DNA of 64,000 nt, taken from assembly GCF_039540575.1 (NCBI RefSeq), contig NZ_BAABFC010000003.1, positions 124,001 through 188,000 on the forward strand, read 5' to 3'. Below the pieces are notes generated by a model that made no database searches, was not told where the DNA came from, and saw only the letters and a program-made list of their open reading frames with translations. The position numbers were made by a program, and so were the translations under genes. Source of the stretch: Pseudaeromonas paramecii (GTDB lineage: Bacteria; Pseudomonadota; Gammaproteobacteria; Enterobacterales; Aeromonadaceae). Shown here one piece after another: positions 32,843-41,671 of the stretch (within the stretch, counting starts at the first letter, position 1; every line of letters begins with the position of its first letter).

Positions 32843-35800
32843 ATGGCACACCTTAACGTATCGGCCTGGTCCATCCGCAATCCCATCCCCAGCGTGCTGG
32901 GCTTCCTGCTGCTGACCCTGATCGGCCTGCTGGGTTTTCATCGGATGGGCATCCAGAACATGCCGGACATCGATCTGCCCATGGTGGTGGTCAGCGTCGC
33001 CCTGCCCGGCGCCGCGCCGTCCCAGATGGAGACGGAGATCGCCCGCAAGATCGAGAACTCGGTGGCCTCGGTGCAGGGGGTCAAACACATCTACACCCAG
33101 ACCACCGATGGCTCGGCCACCATCACCATAGAGTTCCGGCTGGAGAAACCGACCCAGGAGGCCCTGGACGATGTGCGGGATGCCGTCAGCCGCATCCGCT
33201 CGGATCTGCCGGGAGACATGCGGGATCCGGTGATCAGCAAGTCCGATCTGGCCGGCACCCCCATCCTCACCTACACGGTGGCCTCCAGCCGCATGGATGA
33301 CGAGGCCCTCTCCTGGTTTGTGGACAACCAGCTGACCCGCGCCCTGCTGAGCCTGCCGGGGGTCGGCGCCGTGAACCGGGTCGGCGGTGTGTCCCGGCAG
33401 ATCCGGGTCGAGCTGGATCCGGATCGCATGCAGGCCCTGGGGGTCACCGCCGCCGACCTGTCGCGCCGGGTGCGCCAGATCCAGCAGGAGGCCTCCGGTG
33501 GCCGAGCCGATGTGGGGGGCGCCGAACAGTCGGTTCGCACCATAGCGACGGTGCAGACCGCCGAGCAGCTGGCGAGGCTGGAGCTACCGCTGGCCGATGG
33601 CCGCGCCATTCGCCTGGATCGCATCGCCTCGGTGCGCGACACCATCGCCGAGCCCCGCTCCCTGGCCCTGCTGGACGGCAAGCCGGTGGTGGCGGTGGAG
33701 ATAGTGCGCAGCAAGGGCGGCAGCGAGGTGAACATAATGCACGCGGTGCGCCAGGCGCTGGATGAGGTGCGGCAGCAGCACCCGGACATCCGCATCGACG
33801 AGGCCTTCAACTTCGTCACCCCTGTGGTGGAGAACTACGACAGCTCGATGCAACTGCTGTATGAAGGTGCCCTGCTGGCCATCCTGGTGGTCTGGCTGTT
33901 CCTGCGGGACTGGCGCGCCACCCTGGTGTCCGCCGCCGCCCTGCCGCTGTCCATCATCCCGACCTTCGGTGTCATTCACCTGCTGGGGTTCAGCATCAAT
34001 GCCGTCACCCTGCTCTCCCTGTCCCTGGTGGTGGGCATACTGGTGGACGATGCCATCGTCGAAATCGAGAACATCATGCGTCACCTGCGGATGGGCAAGC
34101 GGCCCTACCAGGCGGCGATGGAGGCCGCCGACGAGATAGGCCTGGCGGTGATCGCCACCACCTTCACCCTGATCGCCGTCTTCCTGCCCACCGCCTTCAT
34201 GACCGGCATCGTCGGCAAGTTCTTCGTCGAGTTCGGCTGGACCGCCGCCATCTCGGTGTTCTTCTCCCTGGTGGTGGCGCGCCTGCTGACCCCCATGATG
34301 GCCGCCTACCTGCTCAAGCCCCAGGCCACGATGGAAGCGGAGCCCCGCTGGCACCGGCACTACATGGCGCTGGCCCACTGGTGCCTGCACCACAAGGGGC
34401 GCACCGCCGCCCTCACGACGCTGTTTTTCGGCGGCGTGCTGTTCGGTCTGGCGCCCCGGCTGCCCACCGGCTTCATCCCGCCGGATGATCTCTCGCAAAC
34501 CCAGATCCAGCTGACCCTGCCACCGGGCAGCACATTGGCGCAAACACGCCACAGCGTGCAGCTGGCCGAGCAGCTGGCCGCCGGCAATCCCCATGTACGG
34601 ACTATCTACACCACCATAGGCGGGGGCGCCTCCGGCAGTGATCCCTTTGCCGGCGGAGGCAGCAGCGAGGTGCGCGAGGCGACCCTGACCCTGAACCTCA
34701 CCCCGCGGGAGGAGCGTGCCGGCCTGAGCAAGCAGGCCATAGAGCGGGATCTGCGTGAACGCATGAGTCAGGTGCCCGGGGTGCGGGTCAAGGTGGGCCT
34801 CGGCGGCTCCGGCGAGAAATACCAGCTGGTGCTCTCCGGGGACGAGGGGGAAACCCTGGCCCGCTTCGCCCAGCAGGTGGAACGGGAGATGCGCGCCATT
34901 CCCGGGGTTGGCAACATCACCTCCAGCGCCAGCCTGGTGCGCCCCGAGCTGGTGATCCGCCCGGACTTTGCCCGCGCCGCCGATCTGGGGGTCACCGCCG
35001 AGGCCATCGCCGATACCCTGCGCATCGCCACCATGGGCGACTACGACCAGAACATTCCCAAGCTGAATCTGGCCCAGCGTCAGGTGCCGGTGCTGGTGAA
35101 GTTCAAGGATGCCAGCCGCGAGGAACTCAGCCGCTTCGCGCGCATGCTGGTACCTGGCAGCCACGGTCCTGTGATGCTGGCCAATATAGCCGACATCCGC
35201 CTGGAGAGCGGGCCGGCGCAGATCGACCGCTTCGATCGCTCCCGCAACATCACCCTGGATGCCGAGCTCAATGGCATTGCCCTGGGGGAGATGGAGGCGG
35301 CGGTCAGCGCCCTGCCCAGCCTGCAGCAGCTGCCGGCCGGCATCCACCAGGCAGCGCTGGGGGACGCCGAGGCCATGGCCGAGCTGTTCGAGGGCTTCAG
35401 CCTGGCCATGTCCACCGGCATCCTCTGCATCTATGTTGTGCTGGTGCTGCTGTTCAAGGATTTCGTGCAGCCGGTGACCATACTGGCGGCCCTGATCCTG
35501 TCGGTTCCCGGCGCCATACTGGCCTTGTTCCTCACCCATACCGCCCTGTCGATGCCGGCGATGATCGGCCTCATCATGCTGATGGGGGTGGCCACCAAGA
35601 ACGCCATCTTGCTGGTGGAATACGCCATAGTGGCGCGCCAGCAGCGGGGGCTGGATCGGTTGGCCGCCCTGCTGGATGCCTGCAGCAAGCGGGCGCGCCC
35701 CATCATCATGACCACGGTGGCCATGGGGGCCGGCATGTTGCCCATCGCCCTGGGCCTGGGCACGGATCCCAGCTTTCGCGCCCCCATGGCCATCGTCATC

Positions 35801-35935
35801 ATCGGCGGTCTCATCACCTCCACCTTTCTGAGCCTGCTGGTGGTGCCCGTGGTGTTCGTCTTCATCGACGATCTGCGGCTGCGCCTGCTGGGACTGTGGG
35901 GAAAAGGCACGCCCCGCCAGGCGACGGACGCCTGA
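32843..35935 (+). CDS. RND efflux pump, HAE1-like inner-membrane subunit
   Basis: 1030 residues with twelve membrane helices and two large periplasmic loops. The proton-relay aspartates are in VGILVDDAIVEIENI and the essential Lys in GVATKNAILLVE, as in AcrB. The porter-domain start MPDIDLPMVVVSVALPGAAP is typical. Together with the preceding adaptor gene it forms a two-gene operon that exports drugs or other small molecules by proton antiport. Substrate range cannot be read from sequence. Confidence 0.92.
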   Translation: MAHLNVSAWSIRNPIPSVLGFLLLTLIGLLGFHRMGIQNMPDIDLPMVVVSVALPGAAPSQMETEIARKIENSVASVQGVKHIYTQTTDGSATITIEFRLEKPTQEALDDVRDAVSRIRSDLPGDMRDPVISKSDLAGTPILTYTVASSRMDDEALSWFVDNQLTRALLSLPGVGAVNRVGGVSRQIRVELDPDRMQALGVTAADLSRRVRQIQQEASGGRADVGGAEQSVRTIATVQTAEQLARLELPLADGRAIRLDRIASVRDTIAEPRSLALLDGKPVVAVEIVRSKGGSEVNIMHAVRQALDEVRQQHPDIRIDEAFNFVTPVVENYDSSMQLLYEGALLAILVVWLFLRDWRATLVSAAALPLSIIPTFGVIHLLGFSINAVTLLSLSLVVGILVDDAIVEIENIMRHLRMGKRPYQAAMEAADEIGLAVIATTFTLIAVFLPTAFMTGIVGKFFVEFGWTAAISVFFSLVVARLLTPMMAAYLLKPQATMEAEPRWHRHYMALAHWCLHHKGRTAALTTLFFGGVLFGLAPRLPTGFIPPDDLSQTQIQLTLPPGSTLAQTRHSVQLAEQLAAGNPHVRTIYTTIGGGASGSDPFAGGGSSEVREATLTLNLTPREERAGLSKQAIERDLRERMSQVPGVRVKVGLGGSGEKYQLVLSGDEGETLARFAQQVEREMRAIPGVGNITSSASLVRPELVIRPDFARAADLGVTAEAIADTLRIATMGDYDQNIPKLNLAQRQVPVLVKFKDASREELSRFARMLVPGSHGPVMLANIADIRLESGPAQIDRFDRSRNITLDAELNGIALGEMEAAVSALPSLQQLPAGIHQAALGDAEAMAELFEGFSLAMSTGILCIYVVLVLLFKDFVQPVTILAALILSVPGAILALFLTHTALSMPAMIGLIMLMGVATKNAILLVEYAIVARQQRGLDRLAALLDACSKRARPIIMTTVAMGAGMLPIALGLGTDPSFRAPMAIVIIGGLITSTFLSLLVVPVVFVFIDDLRLRLLGLWGKGTPRQATDA

Positions 35936-35975
35936 GCCGGGCGGGTTTGGCGGGGCCAGACGGCCCCGCCGTGAC

Positions 35976-38150
35976 TCAGAACTGATACTGGTAGGTGAGG
36001 GCGGCGGCCACCGCATCGGCGCGGTAGTTGCCCACATTCAGCAGATAGAGGCGCTTGTTGTAACGCTTGTCGATGAGGCCCAGCAGGTTGTAGCCGTTGA
36101 GGCTCACCTTGCCGTAGCCCTGGGTGTCGTAGTGCAGCCCCAGATCCAGGAACATGGCCCGACCGACGGAGTCGAAGTTGCCGGGATCCGTCAGGTTGGT
36201 GGCGGAGGAGTTGGGATTATTCTCCCGGGCGTCATTGGTGCTCTGGATCTGATCCTCGGCGCCGTCATAGTGCCAGAAGACCCGCAGGTTGCCGGTGAGC
36301 TGCCAGGCGGGATCCCACTGCCAGGCGCCGTACAGCTTGGTGATGTGATTGCTCCAGTTGTTCAGATCGTTGCCATAGCCGATGTGGGACGCCGTGATGC
36401 GGGTGGAGCCGCCCGGCGCCAGATCGAAGTCGTCCAGCTTGCTCCAGCCATGGGAGAAACCCAGGCTCAGCCCCTCGAAGCGATAGCCCAGCTCCAGCTC
36501 GGCGCCGCCGTACTTGAGATCCCCCACCGGCTGGGTGTGCAGGGTGGTGAAGTTAAAGCCCAGCAGCTCGGCCTTACTGTAGAAGCCGGTGAGGGTCAGG
36601 TTGGCATGCAGCCCCAGATCCCGGCTGTAGATCAGCTCGGCGCTGTCCAGCCGCTCGGACTGGGGATCATCGCCGGCCAGGTATTGAGCCCGCAGCTCTT
36701 CGGCGTTGTTCTTGCGCAATGAGCGGCTCAGGATGGCCTTCAAGGTATCCCGCTCCGACAGGGCCGCCACCCAGGCCAGGCGGGGTGACCACATCCAGCC
36801 GGTGTAGCGATCCTTGTCCGCCCGCAGGCCGACAAACTGGGTGAGCCAGGGCTGCAGCTGCCACTGATGTTCGCCAAACAGGCCGATGGCATAGGTGGCC
36901 CAGGGATCCATCTCCCCCAGGGCGGACGAATAGGCCTCATCGAAGCTCCAGCCAGACAGGCCCCAGCGGGAATAGATAAACTCGCTGCCCAGGGCGCTGG
37001 CGTGGCGGGGGCTGTGGTTCCAGTTGAGGGTGCCCCGCAGCAGGTACTCCTCCTCCCTGTGGTTCTCCGGGCTGTTGCCGTCCCAGAAGCTGTTCCACAG
37101 CTCCCGGCTATAGACGGTGGTGTCGTAGCCGCCCTTGAGCTCCAGCCAGAGGCGATCGCTCAGCACATAGAGCTGGCTCATATCCAGCGCCAGCTGACGA
37201 TACCCCACCCCCTGGGTGCCATAGGCCGACTCCGGTGTGCCCTCGGTACCGTAGCCGTTGGGGGCGCTGTAGACCACCTTGTGCTCCCAGGTGAGCTGCT
37301 CACCGCCCTGGGAAAAACGCAACCAGGCGTTGAAATCCTGCCTCTGATAGTGGGCGTGCAGCTTCACCTTGGGCCGGTTGTGGAAGCTGGCATGGTTGCC
37401 CGGCACCGAGAAGGGTACCGCCTCGCCGCCGGTGACCTCGTCGCCCCAGACGGTGCTGTCGCTCAGGCCATACACCAGAGGGGCGCTGCCATTGCCGGCC
37501 CCCCGGTAGTCGCTGATGCCGCCATACAACCAGAGGCCGTGATCGGCGCCGTCGAACGGCACCGTCTGCCGCCACTCCAGGGCGGTGAAGTCATCCCCTA
37601 CCCCCCACTTGAGGCTGACCCCATCCGGGGCATGCTGGGCAAAGCTGTCGGTCTGGATGTTGATCACCATGGAGACGGCACCCGGACCGTAGATCACCGA
37701 GCCCGGCCCACGCACCACGTCTATCTTGCGGATGTCCCCCAGCAGGGGCAGATCCCGCTCGGCGAGGGCGCCATAGTGGGTCTTCTCGTTGAGCACCCGG
37801 CCGTTGAGCACCAGCAGGTACTTGTCGTCTCTATCGCCAATGATGCCCCGCATGCCCATGTGGGAGGCTTCCCAGTGGTGAGGCAGGTAGTGGAAGCTGG
37901 GGACATAGATCTCCAGCAGATCGAACAGGCTGCGGGCGCCGGACTGGGCGATCATCTGCCGGTCGATGCTGGTGATGGACGCCGGCATCTGCCGCAGGGC
38001 CGTCGGGGTCAGGGTGGCGGAGCCGTCCAGCTGGATCTGCATCAGCTGCTCCAGGCTGAGATCCAGCAGGGCGTCCTCCTGCTCCTGCGCCTGAACCGCT
38101 CCCATCAACAGCAGCCCGGTCAGCAGGGCCCCACAGCGTGCTACATCCAT
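35976..38150 (-). CDS. TonB-dependent outer-membrane receptor
   Basis: 724 residues from ATG 38150 (signal peptide ending VQAQ). The plug domain shows ASITSIDRQMIAQSGARSLFDLL, the MGMRGIIGDRDDKYLLVLNG block and RGPGSVIYGPGAVSMVINI; the C-terminal beta barrel ends in a terminal Phe (ALTYQYQF). It takes up a ligand across the outer membrane with TonB energy. The substrate is not evident. It is divergent from a YfiR/hybrid-kinase operon; such a grouping suggests that the receptor senses as well as imports. No clear Fur box was seen upstream. Confidence 0.88.
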   Translation of the reverse strand: MDVARCGALLTGLLLMGAVQAQEQEDALLDLSLEQLMQIQLDGSATLTPTALRQMPASITSIDRQMIAQSGARSLFDLLEIYVPSFHYLPHHWEASHMGMRGIIGDRDDKYLLVLNGRVLNEKTHYGALAERDLPLLGDIRKIDVVRGPGSVIYGPGAVSMVINIQTDSFAQHAPDGVSLKWGVGDDFTALEWRQTVPFDGADHGLWLYGGISDYRGAGNGSAPLVYGLSDSTVWGDEVTGGEAVPFSVPGNHASFHNRPKVKLHAHYQRQDFNAWLRFSQGGEQLTWEHKVVYSAPNGYGTEGTPESAYGTQGVGYRQLALDMSQLYVLSDRLWLELKGGYDTTVYSRELWNSFWDGNSPENHREEEYLLRGTLNWNHSPRHASALGSEFIYSRWGLSGWSFDEAYSSALGEMDPWATYAIGLFGEHQWQLQPWLTQFVGLRADKDRYTGWMWSPRLAWVAALSERDTLKAILSRSLRKNNAEELRAQYLAGDDPQSERLDSAELIYSRDLGLHANLTLTGFYSKAELLGFNFTTLHTQPVGDLKYGGAELELGYRFEGLSLGFSHGWSKLDDFDLAPGGSTRITASHIGYGNDLNNWSNHITKLYGAWQWDPAWQLTGNLRVFWHYDGAEDQIQSTNDARENNPNSSATNLTDPGNFDSVGRAMFLDLGLHYDTQGYGKVSLNGYNLLGLIDKRYNKRLYLLNVGNYRADAVAAALTYQYQF

Positions 38151-38381
38151 ACCCACCCAATCCCGTCGACAATCCCTGTCTTTATTGATAGCCAACAGTA
38201 ACCAGCCTCGGAGGCTTTGGGCATGAGTAACCACTCAGGCTGTGATCCGCATTGAGGTTCCAGGCCTGACCAGGGCGGACGAGTTTGACCTGGCTCGCGC
38301 TCTGTTACCATGGCAGCAGCACGGCCCCTGTCTTACGGGTAGAGTGCAACAAGAGGATGTTTTCTTATCGCGGGCATTACA

Positions 38382-38966
38382 TTGTCTCCAGCACTTCGCC
38401 TCGTTTGGCCTCGGCCCTCCTGGCTGACCCGCTGCCGCGCCCTGCTCGTCAGGCAGGGTTGGCTGGCGCTGCTGTTGTGCTGCCTTCCCGCCCTGGCCGA
38501 CAAGCCGCTGACCCTGGAGAGACTCAAAGTGGCCTATGTGTTCAACTTCCTCAAATTTACCCAGTGGCCGCAAGACAGGCGCCCCGACAGCCCGCTGCAC
38601 CTGTGCCTGGGCAATGCCGATGACGATCTCCACACCGCCTTCACCGCCCTGGAGGGCAAGCAGGTGGACGGCCACCCCATCTACCTGCATCGACTGGGCC
38701 CCAAGCAAGCCACCACGGGTTGCCACATCTACTACCTGCGCCAAGGCGGCATCCCGGTCAACCTGAGCCAGCTACGCACCGCCCAACCCGATCTCTTGAC
38801 CATAGGGGACAGCGACAGCTTCGTGGCGGACGGCGGCCACATCGGCCTCAAGGCGCGAGCCGGTCACCTGCAGTTTGAAGTCAACTTTCCCAGCCTGAAA
38901 CAGGCACAATTCCAGATCAGTGCCCAGCTGCTGAAGCTGGCCCTTAACGCACGGACGCTTTCATGA
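38382..38966 (+). CDS. YfiR-family (DUF4154) periplasmic protein
   Basis: 194 residues with a signal peptide (LALLLCCLPALA) and the YfiR core: VAYVFNFLKFTQWP, LCLGNADDD, GCHIYYLR, LTIGDSDSFVADGGHIGL. YfiR in Pseudomonas is a periplasmic repressor of a diguanylate cyclase. The start is uncertain: TTG 38382 gives a reasonable signal peptide but has no good ribosome-binding site, and no in-frame ATG exists upstream before a stop. The stop overlaps the hybrid kinase start (ATGAG), so the pair is translationally coupled. Confidence 0.8.
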   Translation: MSPALRLVWPRPSWLTRCRALLVRQGWLALLLCCLPALADKPLTLERLKVAYVFNFLKFTQWPQDRRPDSPLHLCLGNADDDLHTAFTALEGKQVDGHPIYLHRLGPKQATTGCHIYYLRQGGIPVNLSQLRTAQPDLLTIGDSDSFVADGGHIGLKARAGHLQFEVNFPSLKQAQFQISAQLLKLALNARTLS

Positions 38967-41671
38967 GATTTATCCTGTTCTGGCACCATCTCACCCTGGC
39001 CAAGAAGACCAGCGCCCTGGTGGTGGGGGTCTGCGCCCTGACCCTGGCCCTGTTCACCGCCGCCTTCCTGACCCAGCAATACGCCATGCTGCGCAACCAG
39101 GCCCAAGCCGGGCTGGAGGCCTTGTCCGAGAGCACCGCCTTCAACAGCGCCGCGGCCGTGGCCTTCGAGGATGCCGCCAGCGCCCACCAGACACTGCAAT
39201 CCCTGCGGGCCGCCCCCGCCGTCACCCGGGCGGTAATCACCCTGCCCTCAGGCCAGGTGCTGGCCAGTTACGAACAGCTCAACTCGGCCCAGGGCAATGA
39301 CGAGCTCAAGATCAACACCCCCATCAACCTGCAGGGCGAACGACTGGCCACCCTGGAGATCCGGGCCAGCCTGGGTGAGCTGCGTGGCCTCACCCGCCAG
39401 AGCCTCATCATGGTGCTGCTGCTGGGGGTGCTGGCGCTGCTGCTGGCCGGCTGGCTGGCACGGCTGGCCGGCCAGATACTCACCCGTCCCCTCACTCGGC
39501 TGGCGGAGCTGGCGGATGCGGTGGCCCAGCAACAGAACTACAGCCTGCGGGCCACCGAAGGCATGGGCCAGGACGAGGCCCGCCAGCTGGCGCACCGCTT
39601 CAACGAGATGCTGGCCCAGATAGAGCGCCGCAACCGGGCCCTGGCGGCGCACCGGGAGCAGCTGGAGCAGGAGGTTAGCCTGCGCACCCAGGATCTGGTG
39701 CAGGCGCGGGATGCCGCCGAGTCGGCCAACCGGGCCAAGAGTGAATTCCTGGCCATGATGAGCCACGAGATCCGCACCCCCCTCAACGGCGTCATCGGCA
39801 TGACGGATCTGCTGGGGGGCACGGCCCTGGATGACAAGCAGCGCCGCTTCCTGCGGGTGATCCGCCGCTCGGGCGAAGATCTGCTGACCATCATCAACGA
39901 CATACTGGACTTCTCCAAGATAGAGGCCGGCAAGCTGGAGCTGGAGTGCAGCAGCTTCAACCTCAACCTGCTGCTGGAGGATCTGGTGGAACGCTTCGCC
40001 CCGGTGGCCCACGGCAAGGGGCTGGAGATCCTCTGCGCCCCACCGCCCCACACCCTGCACCTGCGGGGCGACAGCAAGCGGCTGAGCCAGGTGCTCACCA
40101 ACCTGGTGGGCAACGCCATCAAGTTCACCGAACACGGTCAGGTGGTGCTCAAGGTGCAGCTGAACGAGCTGGATGAGGAGCAGGTCAGCTGCCGGTTCAG
40201 CGTGACCGACTCCGGCATCGGCATCCCCAAGGATCGGCAGGCCAAGCTGTTCAAGGCCTTCTCCCAGGCCGACAGCTCCACCACCCGACGCTTCGGCGGC
40301 ACCGGCCTTGGGCTGGTGATCTCCCAACGGCTGGTGCAGCTGATGGGCGGCCAGATCCAGCTGGACAGCGAGCCGGGCCGCGGCAGCGACTTCTACTTCA
40401 CCCTGACCCTGCCCCAGGAAAAAACCCTGCGCAGCCTCCCCAGCCAACAGCGGCTCAGCAGCCTCAAGGTGTTGCTGGTGGACGACAACCCCACCAACCT
40501 GGAGATACTCCAGCACCAGCTCACCGCCTGGCACTGTGACATCGTCAGCACCCAGAGCGTGGCCCAGGCCATGCAGAAGCTGGAACAGGGGCTGCAGCTG
40601 GGCAGCCCCATCAACCTGGTGATCACCGACATGATGATGCCGGATGAAGATGGGGTGGATCTGATCCGGCAACTGCAACAACATCCGCAGCTGATGTCAC
40701 TGCCGGTGATCATCCTCAGCTCCGCCGGCCGCCTGCCGGTGCAACAGGCCTGCCAGGACGCCGTCAATTGCCAGATGCTCAGCAAGCCGGTGCGCCAGTC
40801 CGAGCTGTACGATGCCATGACCCACGCCTTGCAACGGCCCCTGCCGGCCCACGCCCCCCAGGCCGCCAGCCAGCCGCTGGCACCCATCCGCCTGCGGGGC
40901 CGGGTGCTGCTGGCCGAAGACAATTTGGTCAACCAGGAGGTGGCGCTGGCCATGTTGCAGAACCTGGGGCTGGCCTTCGAGACGGTGACCAATGGCGCCG
41001 ATGCCCTGGAGCTGCTGGCCCGGGAGCCCGGCACCTTCGATCTTATCCTGATGGACTGCCAGATGCCGGTGATGGACGGCTTCGAGGCCACCGCCCGCCT
41101 GCGCCAGCAGGAGTTGTTCCGTGGCAACCACATGCCCATAGTGGCCCTCACCGCCAACGCCGTGTCCGGCGACCGGGAGCGCTGCCTGGCGGCCGGCATG
41201 GACGACTACCTCTCCAAGCCCTTCACCCAGGACCAGCTCAGCAACCTGCTAAGCAAGTGGCTGCCCGCCGCCCCCCTGCAGCCGCCCAGCCCACCGGATC
41301 GTCCCTCGGCACCCGTGCTGCGGGGCCAGTTGCTGGACAAACGGGCGCTGGACAGCCTGCGCAGCCTGCGGGCCGGTCTGCTGGTGAAGGTGCTAGACTC
41401 CTGGCTACAGGAGTCACCTCAGTTGCTCAGTCAACTGGAGCAGGCCCTGGCGGAACAGGATCTGGCCCGCCTGCACCGCGCCGCCCACTCCCTGAAGAAC
41501 AGCGCCGCCACCTTGGGCGCCAACCAGCTCTCCGCCGTCTGCCTGCAGGTTGAGCAGTTGGCCCGCCAGGAGCAACTGGCCACCATCCCGGCCCTGCTGA
41601 AAGAGCTGCAAGATCACTTCGCTGCCGCCCATGCGGAGATCCAATGGTTACGCCAGGAGGAAGAGGCATGA
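38963..41671 (+). CDS. Hybrid sensor histidine kinase (HAMP-HisKA-HATPase-REC-REC-Hpt)
   Basis: 902 residues. Two membrane helices (about 14-37 and 148-172) bound a periplasmic sensor; HAMP 173-225; HisKA with His268 (MSHEIRTP); HATPase with DSGIGIP and GGTGLGLVIS; first receiver with Asp556 (ITDMMMPDEDG), second receiver with Asp698 (LMDCQMPVMDG); C-terminal Hpt with His842 (HSLKNSAATLGA). All phosphorelay residues are present. The periplasmic YfiR-like partner is encoded directly upstream and the output regulator directly downstream (ATGA overlap), so a signal from outside can reach a c-di-GMP enzyme. Confidence 0.92.
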   Translation: MRFILFWHHLTLAKKTSALVVGVCALTLALFTAAFLTQQYAMLRNQAQAGLEALSESTAFNSAAAVAFEDAASAHQTLQSLRAAPAVTRAVITLPSGQVLASYEQLNSAQGNDELKINTPINLQGERLATLEIRASLGELRGLTRQSLIMVLLLGVLALLLAGWLARLAGQILTRPLTRLAELADAVAQQQNYSLRATEGMGQDEARQLAHRFNEMLAQIERRNRALAAHREQLEQEVSLRTQDLVQARDAAESANRAKSEFLAMMSHEIRTPLNGVIGMTDLLGGTALDDKQRRFLRVIRRSGEDLLTIINDILDFSKIEAGKLELECSSFNLNLLLEDLVERFAPVAHGKGLEILCAPPPHTLHLRGDSKRLSQVLTNLVGNAIKFTEHGQVVLKVQLNELDEEQVSCRFSVTDSGIGIPKDRQAKLFKAFSQADSSTTRRFGGTGLGLVISQRLVQLMGGQIQLDSEPGRGSDFYFTLTLPQEKTLRSLPSQQRLSSLKVLLVDDNPTNLEILQHQLTAWHCDIVSTQSVAQAMQKLEQGLQLGSPINLVITDMMMPDEDGVDLIRQLQQHPQLMSLPVIILSSAGRLPVQQACQDAVNCQMLSKPVRQSELYDAMTHALQRPLPAHAPQAASQPLAPIRLRGRVLLAEDNLVNQEVALAMLQNLGLAFETVTNGADALELLAREPGTFDLILMDCQMPVMDGFEATARLRQQELFRGNHMPIVALTANAVSGDRERCLAAGMDDYLSKPFTQDQLSNLLSKWLPAAPLQPPSPPDRPSAPVLRGQLLDKRALDSLRSLRAGLLVKVLDSWLQESPQLLSQLEQALAEQDLARLHRAAHSLKNSAATLGANQLSAVCLQVEQLARQEQLATIPALLKELQDHFAAAHAEIQWLRQEEEA

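Noticed and set aside
33584..36037. 817-codon open frame on the minus strand opposite the RND pump gene
   Set aside because: Low-complexity, His/Gln/Gly-rich translation typical of antisense of a GC-rich gene; the plus-strand frame is an obvious RND pump.
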